Shown here: positions 1 to 10,594 of the stretch, in pieces
Layout of the letters: each line of letters begins with the position of its first letter
Position numbering within the stretch: position 1 is the first letter of the stretch
Assembly (NCBI GenBank): GCA_016875335.1
Contig: VGRO01000002.1
Coordinates: 1-64,000 of the forward strand
Direction of reading: 5' to 3'
DNA from: Deltaproteobacteria bacterium
Lineage (GTDB): Bacteria > Myxococcota_A > UBA9042
Length of the DNA stretch: 64,000 nt
Notes under the pieces: generated by a model
What the model was told of the DNA's origin: nothing
What the model saw: the letters and a program-made list of their open reading frames with translations, nothing else
Database searches by the model: none
Program-made: the position numbers and the translations under genes

Positions 1-6
1 TAACCG

Positions 7-63
7 CCGGCGCAAACCTGTCACCCTGAAGGTGCAGGTTTGCGCCGGTTTCCCCGGGAAACC
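7..63. repeat. Two adjacent inverted repeats (hairpins) at the window start
   Basis: Positions 7-20 and 35-48 form a perfect 14-bp inverted repeat (CCGGCGCAAACCTG / CAGGTTTGCGCCGG). It can extend inward by cacc (22-25) pairing with ggtg (31-34) after a single bulged base, leaving a 5-nt loop. A second perfect 8-bp inverted repeat (ggtttccc / gggaaacc) spans 47-63 and shares two bases with the first, so the two could be alternative structures. The S8-protease gene on the minus strand ends at 152, which places the hairpins about 90-145 nt past its stop. No U-tract follows on either strand close to the stems, so a classical intrinsic terminator is not supported. A repeat-family element is the other option. 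Confidence 0.55.
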
Positions 64-151
64 TGAGTTAATTCGATCGCCAAGGATTCAGGACCTTTTT
101 TTGGCGGTGGATCATGGCCGCGGGCGCGGTTGCCGGTTTTGCCTTTGGAGT

Positions 152-1540
152 TTAGGGTTTGCCGCTGACGCCGGGGCCGAGCCACGGGCACGCCGCTTTG
201 CCGGCCGCCGCCGCCTGGACCAGGCCAAAGGTCAGGCCACTAGCCTTGTCATTCAACGGCTTTGCCGTCGCAACCAGCAACGCATGGACCTGGGCCTGGG
301 GAAGGCCGGGGTTGCAGCCCACAAGCAGGGCCGCGGTTGCCGCCACGACGGGGACGGCCTGTGAAGTGCCCGCCAGCGAAGCCACCTTTGCACCAGGGAA
401 GGCGCCGGCCAGGAAGGCGCCGGGAGCAACCAACTTGAGTTGCGCAGACCGGTTCGAAAAGCACGCCAGCTTGGCCGACGAGGTGGCACTGTCCGTGCAC
501 AGCTTGCCGTAGGTCTGGGCGCCGTAACTTGCTGCATACGTCGCGCCCACAGGGACAGCCGCAGTCAGGCACCCAGGGGTCGCGAGTTTGCCCGATGCGG
601 CGTCGTTGCCAGCGGCGGCGAAGGTCAGGACACCCTTGCTGGAGAGGATTTTCAGGGCCTTGGCCGTGGTCGGGTCCCAGGCGTCGCATGGTCCGGCGAA
701 CACGTCGCTGCTGCCCAGGCTGAGGTTGAGGACGCGCACCTTGTGCAGCGCGACTTGGCCGATGAGCCAGTCGAGCCCGGCCAGCAGGTCCGACGTCGGC
801 CCCGTGCCGTCCTTGCCGAAGACGCGAACCGCGACCAACCGCGCTTCCGGCGCGATGCCCGCCGGGGCCAGCTTGCCTGCGCCGACCAAGGTACTGGCGA
901 CATGCGTACCATGACCGTGGACATCGGCGGCGCTCGGGCCCTGCTTGCCGCCTCCCGGACAGCCGGCCTGCGAAAAGCACTGCTGGGCGACCACGCGACC
1001 GGCCAGATCCGGGTGCGCCGCGTCGACACCGCTGTCGATGAGGGCAATGCGCACGCCCGCGCCCGCCAAACCCAAGAGCGCCCGCGCTTTGGTCGCGCCG
1101 ACAACCTGGCCGGCGGTCGCCTGGGTGCGCAATGTGCGGTCGGCGGTAACCGCTGCAACGCGCGGGTCGCCTGTGAGCCTGGCGAGCGCCGGCGGCGCGG
1201 CGCGCACCGCGAAGGCACCCAACTGCGGGTAGGCGCGCAGCAAGCGCCAGTCGCAACCTGGACCGAGCAACTGCGCAGCGACGGTCGCCGGGTCAGCCGC
1301 GACACCATCTGCGAGCAGAACGATCTGGTCGGTGCTCGCCGGGGCGCGCGGGTCGGCCCCCGGATCGCCTGCGACCGACCTGAGGCCCAAGTGCAGTTCG
1401 GTCGCGGCGCTTGGGGTTTGCGGCCCTGCCGACGGCTCAGGCGCGTGGTGCACTGCGCAGCCCCCTGTGGCAATGGCAATGGCTACGACGCCGGCCCGGT
1501 ACCGCGAGGTGGACGACAATCTGGAGAAAACGCTGACCAT
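152..1540 (-). CDS. Subtilisin-like (S8) serine protease, predicted lipoprotein
   Basis: Subtilase-family endopeptidase predicted to be anchored to a membrane. The ATG at 1540 was chosen because it places a short basic N-terminus and hydrophobic stretch directly before a lipobox (TGGC, Cys28). An upstream in-frame start would add 16 residues of unlikely leader. Numbering from the longer frame, which runs 16 residues ahead, the triad is Asp185 (ALIDSGVD), His226 (HGHGTHVAS) and Ser409 (LAGTSQAVP), with oxyanion Asn328 (AAAGND). All are intact, so it should be active. Residues of about 85-150 resemble an inhibitor I9-like propeptide. Cys residues are frequent in the catalytic domain, suggesting disulfides and extracytoplasmic location. 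The substrate is unknown. Confidence 0.9.
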   Translation of the reverse strand: MVSVFSRLSSTSRYRAGVVAIAIATGGCAVHHAPEPSAGPQTPSAATELHLGLRSVAGDPGADPRAPASTDQIVLLADGVAADPATVAAQLLGPGCDWRLLRAYPQLGAFAVRAAPPALARLTGDPRVAAVTADRTLRTQATAGQVVGATKARALLGLAGAGVRIALIDSGVDAAHPDLAGRVVAQQCFSQAGCPGGGKQGPSAADVHGHGTHVASTLVGAGKLAPAGIAPEARLVAVRVFGKDGTGPTSDLLAGLDWLIGQVALHKVRVLNLSLGSSDVFAGPCDAWDPTTAKALKILSSKGVLTFAAAGNDAASGKLATPGCLTAAVPVGATYAASYGAQTYGKLCTDSATSSAKLACFSNRSAQLKLVAPGAFLAGAFPGAKVASLAGTSQAVPVVAATAALLVGCNPGLPQAQVHALLVATAKPLNDKASGLTFGLVQAAAAGKAACPWLGPGVSGKP

Positions 1541-1660
1541 GGCTGACTCCGCAGCGGCGCGATGCCGCGACGGGCCGGGGCCACGCAAGAAGTGTGCCAG
1601 CGCGAGTCGGTCGATAACTGCCTGATGAGGTTGACTGTTTTTCCGCCCTTGGGCGCGCTT

Positions 1661-1714
1661 GTCTCACTTTTGGTTCGGGTGATTCTGAGACCAAATGTGA
1701 GACAAAACTGAGAC
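1661..1714. promoter_or_regulatory. Inverted repeat with a TGAGAC array upstream of the protease gene
   Basis: Between the phosphorylase stop and the protease start, 1661-1674 (gtctcacttttggt) and 1690-1703 (accaaatgtgagac) form a 14-bp inverted repeat with one mismatch and a 15-nt loop. The hexamer TGAGAC occurs three times in direct orientation (1686, 1698 and 1709, spaced 12 and 11 bp, about one helical turn) and once inverted (GTCTCA at 1661). Helical spacing suggests a protein-binding site upstream of the protease gene, but a weak terminator for the phosphorylase gene is also possible. No regulator is identified. Confidence 0.35.
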
Positions 1715-1734
1715 ACCAATGGTTTCAGTAGGTT

Positions 1735-3048
<1,314 letters not shown>

Positions 3049-3100
3049 GCGGACTCCGGCTTGCGGTCAGATGGGGCGGCAAAGCGACGGGACGGGCGGG

Positions 3101-3709
3101 TCAGCCGGCGTTCTGCCAACGCCGTTCGCGTGCAGCCTTGCGGTCCGCCGCCTGTGCCGAGTCGAGCTTGGCGCGCAGGGTCGCAATCTCGTGGAAGCTG
3201 GCGACGAGGCGCTCGGTCAACTGGGGCAGAAAGGCGCCCGAAACGAAGAGGCGTGGCGGCTGGTATCCGGCGGGCTGGCGGTCGTCTGCCGGCAGGTGGT
3301 GCCGTGCCGCAAGCGCCTCGACCTCGGCGTCGAGCGCGGCGACGACCGACCAGACCAGCGGGAATTCGCGTAGCGTGGGCTTGCTGTCCTTGGGCGCCGG
3401 CATCTGCGCCACGGAGAGCAGCCACGGGCCAGGCCAAGCCAGTTCGCGCTCGACGCGCGCCGCCGCAACCTTGCCCTGTTGGGTCGCGGCGGAGCGCAAT
3501 TGGCGCAGCTCGTCGTCGGCAATGAGGTCGGCGGACTCAGCGGCCACGAACCGCCTCCGGATCTCAGCTTCGACGTAGGCCGGAACGTGCTCGGCGATCA
3601 GGCGCACGATCGCGTCGGCAGTTTCGCGCAGCCTGTGCTCAGCCGCGGTCAACTCCGCCTGCGCCATGCCTGGTGGATCGGTCTGGGGCTCTGCCTGGGG
3701 GGTGGCCAT
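3101..3709 (-). CDS. Hypothetical protein, 202 residues, cytoplasmic
   Basis: No family recognised. Predicted soluble protein with no signal peptide or membrane segment. The ATG at 3709 is preferred to an upstream in-frame GTG at 3889, because that would overlap the preceding gene by about 150 bp and add a Pro/Arg-rich leader. The protein is largely helical in appearance, with charged stretches near residues 18-60 and a strongly basic, likely coiled C-terminus (LRAKLDSAQAADRKAARERR). It sits 32 bp after the ASH-domain lipoprotein gene and 52 bp before deoA, so it may be cotranscribed with both. No function can be inferred. Confidence 0.7.
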   Translation of the reverse strand: MATPQAEPQTDPPGMAQAELTAAEHRLRETADAIVRLIAEHVPAYVEAEIRRRFVAAESADLIADDELRQLRSAATQQGKVAAARVERELAWPGPWLLSVAQMPAPKDSKPTLREFPLVWSVVAALDAEVEALAARHHLPADDRQPAGYQPPRLFVSGAFLPQLTERLVASFHEIATLRAKLDSAQAADRKAARERRWQNAG

Positions 3710-3741
3710 CGCGCCTCGGCCGCGCGTGCAGCGCGCAACCG

Positions 3742-6093
3742 CTATTTGCACACGGCCGAACTCGAATTGGCAAGGGGGCTCAGGTAGCACGGGGTGATGC
3801 ACGGCGCGCCTTGGGCCTGCCACATCGCGCCACCCTTGGGGTCGGCCGGGTTCTTCTTGGCCGCACATGCGCTGCCCGACTGGTAGCACTGCTGCAACAC
3901 CGGCGCCTCAAAACCCACCTCCTTGTTGGGCCAATGGATGCGGCCGACGTACCACATGTCCACGGGCTTGAGTTCCTGGTTGGCCAACTCGACGACCTGT
4001 TTGCCCAGGACGTAGATGCGCACGGTCGCAAAGCTCTTGCCGAAACCAAAGTCGTTCCAGTAGTGGACGCCCACCGCGTACTGTACCGGGCTTTCGGCGA
4101 CGCCCTGCGGCGCGTTGAGGTTGACGTTCTCCGGTCCTGCGCCATCGGTGTCGTCCAGGTCAAGGCGCGCATCGTCGTCCTCGGTCGCGGCGCTGCCCCA
4201 CTTGGGCGTGGCGTTGAACCAGAAGGCGTCGAAGGGTGTGCTGAACCACGGGTCGGGGGTGCCGTCGCAGTCCTGATCGGGGCCCTGCGCCAACGGGTGC
4301 GCGAAGTGCAGGTCGAGATCAGCGCCGACGCCCTGGCCCTTGTCGGTCTCGTCGGGGTCGGCCGGGGTCTTCCAGAGCAATTCGACGTGCAAGGCCTGGC
4401 TGGGCACAGCGATCACCTTCTGGACCGCGGGGTTGCACGACTTGACCGGCGGGTTGCTGTCGTCCCACACGTCAAGCCAGAATTCATATTCGCCGGCCAC
4501 GTTGGTCTGGAAAGTCGGATTCGGTGTCTTGTTGTTGGGCACGAACGTCTGCTGGCTGCCAGGGGGCTGTGCTTTGATTTTCCACTCGTATTTGGTGATC
4601 GACCCGCCGCCGGGGGCGATCGACCCATCGCCTTTGAGGTGCAGAACCGTCTGCGGTATCACCTGTTCGCCCTCCTGCACGAAGATCTTGGCCTCGGGGC
4701 AATTCTTCACAACGCAGACGCCGGTGAATTTCAGCTGGACCGGCGATGCGTTCGATACGACCTCGACGCTCGCCACGTCGGGCACTTTCGACTGGGTGGC
4801 CGGGTCCTCGACCGACAGGGCCGCAGGCGTATAGCTTGCCTGCAGCTCGAATTGGCCGTTGGGATCGAGCGCCATAGGCGCCGCCTCGGTCGGGCCGGTC
4901 TTGGCATCGCCTTTGAACGCTTTCACGCCGCCCCAGTTGAGGGCATACGCCGAGCTGCCGCCGGCCTTGATCGCAAACGAGGTGATCGTCAGTTTTTCGG
5001 TGCCGCAGTTGGCCACCGTCAACGTCTGGGTCGAGACCTTGGCCAATTCGACCGCGCCGAAATTGACGGTCGGGCCCGGCTTGACGCTGATGCACGGCAC
5101 CTTGCTATTTGCGGTGACCAGCACCGGCAAGCCGCCGACGAAGGTGCCGTCGTTGGAGAAGATGCGGATCTCGCCCTGCCGCTTCTTGTCGTCGGTTGGC
5201 TTGAACAACAGTTGCGTACTCTGGGCCGCGCCCGCGGCAATGACCAGCGGCGGGTCGAAGTTGGCCGCCGTCCCGCCCTTGTGGCTGGTGTTCCCGACGG
5301 TCAACGTGAACGACGGGTCGAGATTGACCTCGATCTTGCTGACGAAAAGCGTAGCGTCGCCCAGATTGGTGATCTGCAAGTCGCGGCTGGCGTCCTTGCC
5401 GATCTGCACGTAGGGGATGTCGATGAGGGTCGGCTGCGCCTTGATCTTGGGCTTGCCCGCGGTGGTGACCACCTCGAAGCACAGGTCGGTCTTGGCGTAA
5501 TCGGCGGTTCCGCCAAGGCGCAGGCACACCTTTGCCGAACGCGCCTTGGTGTCGAACTGTTTGTAGCGGATGCGAAAACTCTCCTCGGTCACCACGCCTG
5601 CCGTCAGGGGCACGCCGGGCGGCACGACCCTGCTCCACTTGCCCTTCTTGTCGGCGCACGCGACCTGACCGGTGCCGTCGAAGCACTCCAGGGCCTTGGT
5701 GTCGGTTTCGTTGGGGCTGGCGGCCGTGTACTCCAAACGGATGTCGTCGATGCGCAGGGGCGCGGCCGTCGCCACCGAAATCGTGTTGCGGATGCGGAAG
5801 TCGATCGGCAGTTCCGCCCCGGGAGGCACGCCGCCCACCTGGATTTCGGTCTTCTCACCCTTGGCACCGGTCAACTGCTGGTTGGTGCCGCCGCGCCGCA
5901 AGTCGAGCTTGGCAAAGCACTCCAGTTGCCGGTTCGCCGAGCCGACGAGACATTTTTCAAGGCCGCCGCCCGCGCCCGATGGGCTGCCGCCCCCTGAGCC
6001 CGCGCCGGGATCCTCCCCGCACGCCGCGAACGCGACCCATGCCAATGCCAGGGCGCGCACAGATACGCGTCCACCAACCCCAAATCCATCCAT
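3742..6093 (-). CDS. Large lipoprotein with ASH-like and PKD-like beta-sandwich domains
   Basis: Predicted lipoprotein of 783 residues. The ATG at 6093 gives a lipoprotein signal ending AFAAC (Cys25) and leaves about 100 bp after the upstream gene. A longer in-frame start at 6198 would give an unlikely leader. After a Gly/Ser linker come repeated Ig-like segments of the ASPM-SPD-2-Hydin type, for example LQITNLGDATLFVSKIEV and LTVANCGTEKLTITSF. These are followed by a PKD-like segment (EYEFWLDVWDDSNPP). The C-terminal region contains GVGADLDLHFAHP, WFSTPFDAFWFNATPKW and LDLDDTDGAGPENVNL, a pattern I associate with large myxobacterial lipoproteins. Its role is probably structural or adhesive at the surface. 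No enzyme motif was seen. Confidence 0.8.
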   Translation of the reverse strand: MDGFGVGGRVSVRALALAWVAFAACGEDPGAGSGGGSPSGAGGGLEKCLVGSANRQLECFAKLDLRRGGTNQQLTGAKGEKTEIQVGGVPPGAELPIDFRIRNTISVATAAPLRIDDIRLEYTAASPNETDTKALECFDGTGQVACADKKGKWSRVVPPGVPLTAGVVTEESFRIRYKQFDTKARSAKVCLRLGGTADYAKTDLCFEVVTTAGKPKIKAQPTLIDIPYVQIGKDASRDLQITNLGDATLFVSKIEVNLDPSFTLTVGNTSHKGGTAANFDPPLVIAAGAAQSTQLLFKPTDDKKRQGEIRIFSNDGTFVGGLPVLVTANSKVPCISVKPGPTVNFGAVELAKVSTQTLTVANCGTEKLTITSFAIKAGGSSAYALNWGGVKAFKGDAKTGPTEAAPMALDPNGQFELQASYTPAALSVEDPATQSKVPDVASVEVVSNASPVQLKFTGVCVVKNCPEAKIFVQEGEQVIPQTVLHLKGDGSIAPGGGSITKYEWKIKAQPPGSQQTFVPNNKTPNPTFQTNVAGEYEFWLDVWDDSNPPVKSCNPAVQKVIAVPSQALHVELLWKTPADPDETDKGQGVGADLDLHFAHPLAQGPDQDCDGTPDPWFSTPFDAFWFNATPKWGSAATEDDDARLDLDDTDGAGPENVNLNAPQGVAESPVQYAVGVHYWNDFGFGKSFATVRIYVLGKQVVELANQELKPVDMWYVGRIHWPNKEVGFEAPVLQQCYQSGSACAAKKNPADPKGGAMWQAQGAPCITPCYLSPLANSSSAVCK

Positions 6094-6194
6094 GTCCACG
6101 ACCGTGCGCGCGCCGAACGCGGCTTGGCGACGCAAACCGCTATCGTGCTGGATTGGCGGGGGCTTCGCAAGCGTGAAGGTCCGCGGCACAGGCG

Positions 6195-7823
6195 TCACGG
6201 CGCGATGGGCTTGACCTTGACCTTGGGCTTGCCGTCTTCGCTCGGTGGCGCGTCCTTGGGGGGCGGTGCCTTGCCGGCAGAGGGCGCGGGAGGCGGCGCC
6301 TTCTTGGCTGCCGGGTCTGGGGCCTTCGCCGGCGCGGGCGACGGGGCGCCCGGTGCAACTGGCGCGGGCGGCGCGGCCGGGGCGGGTGCCGACTCCGGCG
6401 TTGCGGGCTCAGGCAGGCCGATCGGCGGTGGGGCTTCGCCTGGCGCGAAATCTGGACAGCCATCGGCGTCTTCGTAGCCGTTCTTGCGTTCCGGCTGTTG
6501 CGGGCACAGGTCGTCCTTGTCGGCAATGCCGTCGCCGTCGTCGTCCAAATCGGGGCAGCCGTCGTCGTCGTCGCGACCGTCGTGGTCCTCCGGTTTGCGC
6601 GGGCACAGGTCCTTGGTATCGACGATGCCGTCACCGTCGTCGTCCAGGTCGGGGCAACCGTCGCCGTCTTCAAAACCGTCGCGATCCTCCGGCACCATCC
6701 TGCAGCGGTCGCGGACATCGGGCACGCCGTCATCGTCGTCGTCCGTGTCGGGGCAGCCGTCTGCGTCGGCGAAGCCATCCCTGTCTTCGGCTTGCGCCGG
6801 GCAGCGATCGACCTTGTCGTCCAGCCCGTCGCCGTCCACGTCGCTGGGCAGTTCGCCGGGCGAGAACTGCAGGCCGGCCAAGACGCGCACGCCTGCGGAT
6901 CCGGCCCCGGCAGTCGGACTGCCGCCCACGCCGGCGAGGCCATGCAGCCACGGAAAGAAGCGCCAGCGCACGCTCGCCACCGCGTCGACGACGGCGGAAC
7001 GGTCTGGAACGGTGGTGATGACGCCGACTGTGGCCCGCAGTTCGCCGCGAACGAGCAACTGGCCGTCCAGCAGCGTGTGGCCCGCGGCTGCCCAGATGTC
7101 TGCTGTGGACCCCGCGCGGAGCGCGACCACATCTGTGGTGTGGTCCAGCGTGCCGTCGCCCTTGAGCGGGTGCAGCCTGTGTTCTGCGGCAGCGGTCAGC
7201 CGCGCACCCAGGCCGGCGTCGGCGCGCCAAGGCCCCCACGTACCTCCGAAGAATGCCTGCAACGACAGCGCATGGGCACCGCCGAGCCAGCTGGTGGCGT
7301 CCGCGGTCGGCAGGTTCCAGACGGCGGCGGCTCCCACCTGGCCGTCGCCACCGCCCACACTGCCGGTCCACAAACCCTTTCTGCCTTCGACGCGCACGTC
7401 TCCGAGCGCCGGCGCCTGGGGATTGGCCTGCAGTTGCACCAGGTTCGGTCCGCCGCCGCGCACCTGGAATGCCACCGGCACCACCAAGCCGAGCGCCAAC
7501 TGAGCGGGCAGGCCGACCAGCGCGCCGAATTCGCCCATCGACAGGTCGCCGAGGACGGTCTGCTTGTAGCCGGCCGCGCTGAACCGCAGGGGCGCCCTTG
7601 CGTAGTGCGCGACAGCCAGCGCCTGCCACTGTCCGGCCGACGGCAGCGTCGCCGAGCGCCCGAGCCAACCATCGTCGCCGCCGGCCGAAGGTCGCAGGGT
7701 CTGCATGGAAAATGTGGCGTCGGGGCGGTCATGGGCGAGGCCGTCCACTGCAGGCGTGAGCGCGGCCAGCGCCGCGGTCGCGGCAGCCAGACGAGTAGAT
7801 CCACGATGCGGTCGAGCGGCCAT
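6195..7823 (-). CDS. Outer-membrane beta-barrel with TSP3 repeats and Pro/Ala-rich tail
   Basis: 542-residue predicted outer-membrane protein. The N-terminus is a signal peptide. Residues of about 40-335 alternate hydrophobic and polar residues with many Gly and aromatic residues, as in a beta-barrel. Residues of about 340-455 hold thrombospondin type 3 calcium-binding repeats (DVDGDGLDDKVDRCP, DDDGDGIADKDDLCP) with paired Cys. The end is a Pro/Ala/Lys-rich tail of about 90 residues. In many proteins of this layout an OmpA peptidoglycan-binding domain follows the TSP3 region. None is visible here, so the Lys/Pro tail may replace it or the domain may have been lost. It is the first gene of a minus-strand run and is divergent from the polysaccharide locus. 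Confidence 0.82.
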   Translation of the reverse strand: MAARPHRGSTRLAAATAALAALTPAVDGLAHDRPDATFSMQTLRPSAGGDDGWLGRSATLPSAGQWQALAVAHYARAPLRFSAAGYKQTVLGDLSMGEFGALVGLPAQLALGLVVPVAFQVRGGGPNLVQLQANPQAPALGDVRVEGRKGLWTGSVGGGDGQVGAAAVWNLPTADATSWLGGAHALSLQAFFGGTWGPWRADAGLGARLTAAAEHRLHPLKGDGTLDHTTDVVALRAGSTADIWAAAGHTLLDGQLLVRGELRATVGVITTVPDRSAVVDAVASVRWRFFPWLHGLAGVGGSPTAGAGSAGVRVLAGLQFSPGELPSDVDGDGLDDKVDRCPAQAEDRDGFADADGCPDTDDDDDGVPDVRDRCRMVPEDRDGFEDGDGCPDLDDDGDGIVDTKDLCPRKPEDHDGRDDDDGCPDLDDDGDGIADKDDLCPQQPERKNGYEDADGCPDFAPGEAPPPIGLPEPATPESAPAPAAPPAPVAPGAPSPAPAKAPDPAAKKAPPPAPSAGKAPPPKDAPPSEDGKPKVKVKPIAP

Positions 7824-7936
7824 GGCGACCTCGCAAGCCGACGTGCGCCCAGGGCGCCGCGGGGCTGCACAGTGTCCGGCGGCGGGTGCGTTGCGTCAAC
7901 CGCCAGTGGCGACGCGATCCCGGATGCTGCCCGCGC

Positions 7937-7965
7937 TTGCCGATCACGGCGCAAAGTGCTAGAAA
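7937..7965 (+). promoter_or_regulatory. Possible sigma70-type promoter for the polysaccharide locus
   Basis: TTGCCG (7937-7942), a 17-bp spacer and TAGAAA (7960-7965) lie about 28 bp before the ATG at 7994, in the divergent intergenic region. Each box matches 4 of 6 consensus bases. The position and spacing fit, but boxes this weak also occur by chance in high-GC DNA. Confidence 0.28.
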
Positions 7966-7993
7966 CCGCGCCCCCTTGCCGGCACCCGAACCG

Positions 7994-10594
7994 ATGACCG
8001 ACCCGATCGAAGCGCTCCCCACGCCAGAACTCGACCCCGCGCCGGCAATTGCCGCGGACGCACCGGCCGACAGTTCCATTTCGGTGGAGGCGCAGAGCGG
8101 AGCGGCGGATTCGGGCGAACTGCCGGCCCCGCCGATCCCGGACGAACCGCCCAGCATCGCCGCACCATCGCTCGACGGTCCGGCGGTGCCGCTGTGTGCG
8201 GATCCTTTGGCAACTCCGGTGATCCGCTGGACAAAGGGTGACCGCTGGTGGCGGTGGTGCACCATTGGCGCCATCTACGCGCTGTACCTGCTGAATGCGG
8301 GCAGCTTCGGATTGTGGGATCCCTGGGAGACCCACTATGGCGAAGTCACCCGCAACATGATCGAGACCTTCGACTGGGTCAATCCATGGTGGGGCTACGC
8401 GCGCAAGATCGGCAGCGAGCCCATTGCCGGCGAGTGGTTCTTCAGCAAGCCCATCTACATCTTTTGGGCCGAGTGCACCTTCATCAAGCTCATCGGCTAC
8501 AGCGACTGGGCCCTGCGGATGCCCCAGGCGCTGCTCGGTGCGTCGATGGCTGCCGCGGTGTACCTCGGCACCGAGCGCATCGCCGGGCGCCGCCACGCGC
8601 TGTGGGCCACGCTGGCCGTCGCGCTGTCGCCGTTCGTGTACATGGTGGCGCGCCAAGCGCAGACCGACAACCCGTTCGTGTCGACCATGACGATCGGGCT
8701 CATGTTCCTGCTCGCCGCGGTATTCGGCAGGCGCCAGCAGTTCACGGCGCGCGGCTTCGCGGGGGTCGCGGCGGGCTTTTTCACGTTCGCGCTGCTCAAC
8801 TTGGTGCCGCAGTTTGCGATCATTGCCAGCGACTTGTACGACCCCAACGCTGTCGGCGTGGCTCAGATCATCCAGCAGAACGGCGTCTGGCACGTGGCCC
8901 TCTTCTACGCGCCGGTATCGTTGGCCATCCTGGCGTCCATCGCGGTGCCGCTGTGGCGCCAGCGCAGGGCAACCGGCTGGGCCGACCCGGCGTTCCAGGA
9001 TTTCTGGCTGCGCCGGTTCCTGCTGTATTGCAGCTACATGATGATGGCGCAGGCGACCTACGCCAAGGGCCTGCTCGGCTTTTGCGTGCCGGGCGCCATC
9101 TTGGTGCTCTACCTGCTGGCGTCTGGAAACTGGCGGATCATCGGCCGCCTCGATCTGTTGCGCGGCATCCCGTTGTTTTTCGTGACGGTCCTGCCGTGGT
9201 ACGTGGCGATGTTCTGCCGCCACGGCCTGCCGTACTACCAACGCTTCTTCATCCACGACCACTTCAACCGCGTCGGCGCGGGCGTCCACCAAATCGACAC
9301 CGGCACCTTCGAGTACTTCGTCGAGTGGCTTGGGTACGGGATGTGGCCATGGGCCGCGTTTGCGCCAATGGCGCTGTTCGCCGCGGCGGCGCGGTTGCGG
9401 CCAGATGCGGCTGCCGACGCGCCTGTACCGGTGCACGGCCGAGCTTTCGAGCAATTGCGCTCGTTTGCTGTGCTGTGGTTCCTATTGGCCTTCATCCTTT
9501 TTACGCTCAGCTCGACGCGCTTCCACCACTACATCCTGCCTGGTGTGCCAGCGCTGGCGATGCTGACGGGCTGGTATTTGGTCGACCTCGCCGACGATCG
9601 CCATCCGCGGGCGCGGGTCGCCGTGGTTCTCGCCGGCGCGCTGCTGCTGGTGACGACCGTCGGTATCCTCGGCGATTATCAGAACCTGCGCAGCCTTTTC
9701 ACCTACAAATACGACCGTCCGCTGCCCGAGAACCTGCCGTTGGACTGGGGCGCCAAGGTGGTGTGGTCGGCCGACGCGGCGCCAGTGCAGACCTGGGCCG
9801 AGACGCCATTTGGCCGGCTGGTCGGGCCGATGGTCGCCAACGTGCTCAACATCGGCTGGTTTCGCTTCGAGACCTTCTGGAAGGTGGCCGGCGGGCTCGG
9901 TGCGCTGGGGGTGGCGCTGATGTGGTCGGCGCGGTTGCGGCGCATCGGTCTGGGCGCCACCACCTTTTCGGCCCTCTTGGTGGCGTTCTGGGCGCTCAAC
10001 TACTACATGCCGAGCCTGGCGCCGCACTGGTCGCAGAAGTACCTTTTCGAGAAGTACTATGAGGACTGCCACATCCACCCGAACCCGCCGCTCGTCCAGG
10101 AGGCGTACCACCCGCTGCTGCGCAGGGCGGGCCTGGACGCCGTCGCCGATTTCTTCGACGCCAAGCCCAAGCGCGTCTGCAAAGAGGACATCGTTTCGTG
10201 GCTGATCACCTGGCGCGGCGAGACGTACTACAGCAACAACGAAATCCGGCCGTTGAACAAGGCCACGCAATTGGCGCCGTACTTGCAGGAACTCAACAAG
10301 GGCAAGACGTTCTACGTGGTCGCCGAGCGCGGTCGCATCCCCGGCTTGGACAGCAAGCTCGACGGCGAGTCGCGCAAGTTGCGTGACGATGGTGTGGCGG
10401 AATTCGCCAAGATCAAGGAGTGGAACTGCGAGAACCTGTCAAACGATTCTGCGTACTTCGTCGTGGGAAAGTGCGTCCCCGTGCCGGACGACGGCAAGCC
10501 GCCGAGCCGACCCGCTGCGCCAACGCGGCCGGCGGCGCGACCGACGTCGGGTGCCGCCAGCGAGCGACCGACATCGCCCAATCCGAGCTTCTGA
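7994..10594 (+). CDS. ArnT/PMT-type integral membrane glycosyltransferase
   Basis: Predicted GT-C fold transferase (PMT_2/ArnT-like), likely moving a sugar from a polyprenyl-phosphate donor to a lipid, glycan or protein on the periplasmic side. The ATG at 7994 was chosen over an upstream in-frame start at 7886 whose leader is basic and Cys-rich. The protein has 866 residues. An N-terminal Ala/Pro-rich cytoplasmic tail of about 80 residues comes first, then a membrane helix. The first periplasmic loop follows with the acidic motif DPWETHYGE (109-117) typical of the catalytic loop. About a dozen further hydrophobic segments and a C-terminal soluble domain of about 150 residues follow. The tail after residue 835 is Pro/Arg-rich. 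It is the first gene of the polysaccharide locus. Confidence 0.86.
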   Translation: MTDPIEALPTPELDPAPAIAADAPADSSISVEAQSGAADSGELPAPPIPDEPPSIAAPSLDGPAVPLCADPLATPVIRWTKGDRWWRWCTIGAIYALYLLNAGSFGLWDPWETHYGEVTRNMIETFDWVNPWWGYARKIGSEPIAGEWFFSKPIYIFWAECTFIKLIGYSDWALRMPQALLGASMAAAVYLGTERIAGRRHALWATLAVALSPFVYMVARQAQTDNPFVSTMTIGLMFLLAAVFGRRQQFTARGFAGVAAGFFTFALLNLVPQFAIIASDLYDPNAVGVAQIIQQNGVWHVALFYAPVSLAILASIAVPLWRQRRATGWADPAFQDFWLRRFLLYCSYMMMAQATYAKGLLGFCVPGAILVLYLLASGNWRIIGRLDLLRGIPLFFVTVLPWYVAMFCRHGLPYYQRFFIHDHFNRVGAGVHQIDTGTFEYFVEWLGYGMWPWAAFAPMALFAAAARLRPDAAADAPVPVHGRAFEQLRSFAVLWFLLAFILFTLSSTRFHHYILPGVPALAMLTGWYLVDLADDRHPRARVAVVLAGALLLVTTVGILGDYQNLRSLFTYKYDRPLPENLPLDWGAKVVWSADAAPVQTWAETPFGRLVGPMVANVLNIGWFRFETFWKVAGGLGALGVALMWSARLRRIGLGATTFSALLVAFWALNYYMPSLAPHWSQKYLFEKYYEDCHIHPNPPLVQEAYHPLLRRAGLDAVADFFDAKPKRVCKEDIVSWLITWRGETYYSNNEIRPLNKATQLAPYLQELNKGKTFYVVAERGRIPGLDSKLDGESRKLRDDGVAEFAKIKEWNCENLSNDSAYFVVGKCVPVPDDGKPPSRPAAPTRPAARPTSGAASERPTSPNPSF

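Noticed and set aside
96..102. T7 run as a terminator at the window start
   Set aside because: It lies about 30 nt after the hairpins, and only a weak 6-bp pairing with a long loop surrounds it, so the combination does not meet the usual intrinsic-terminator layout.
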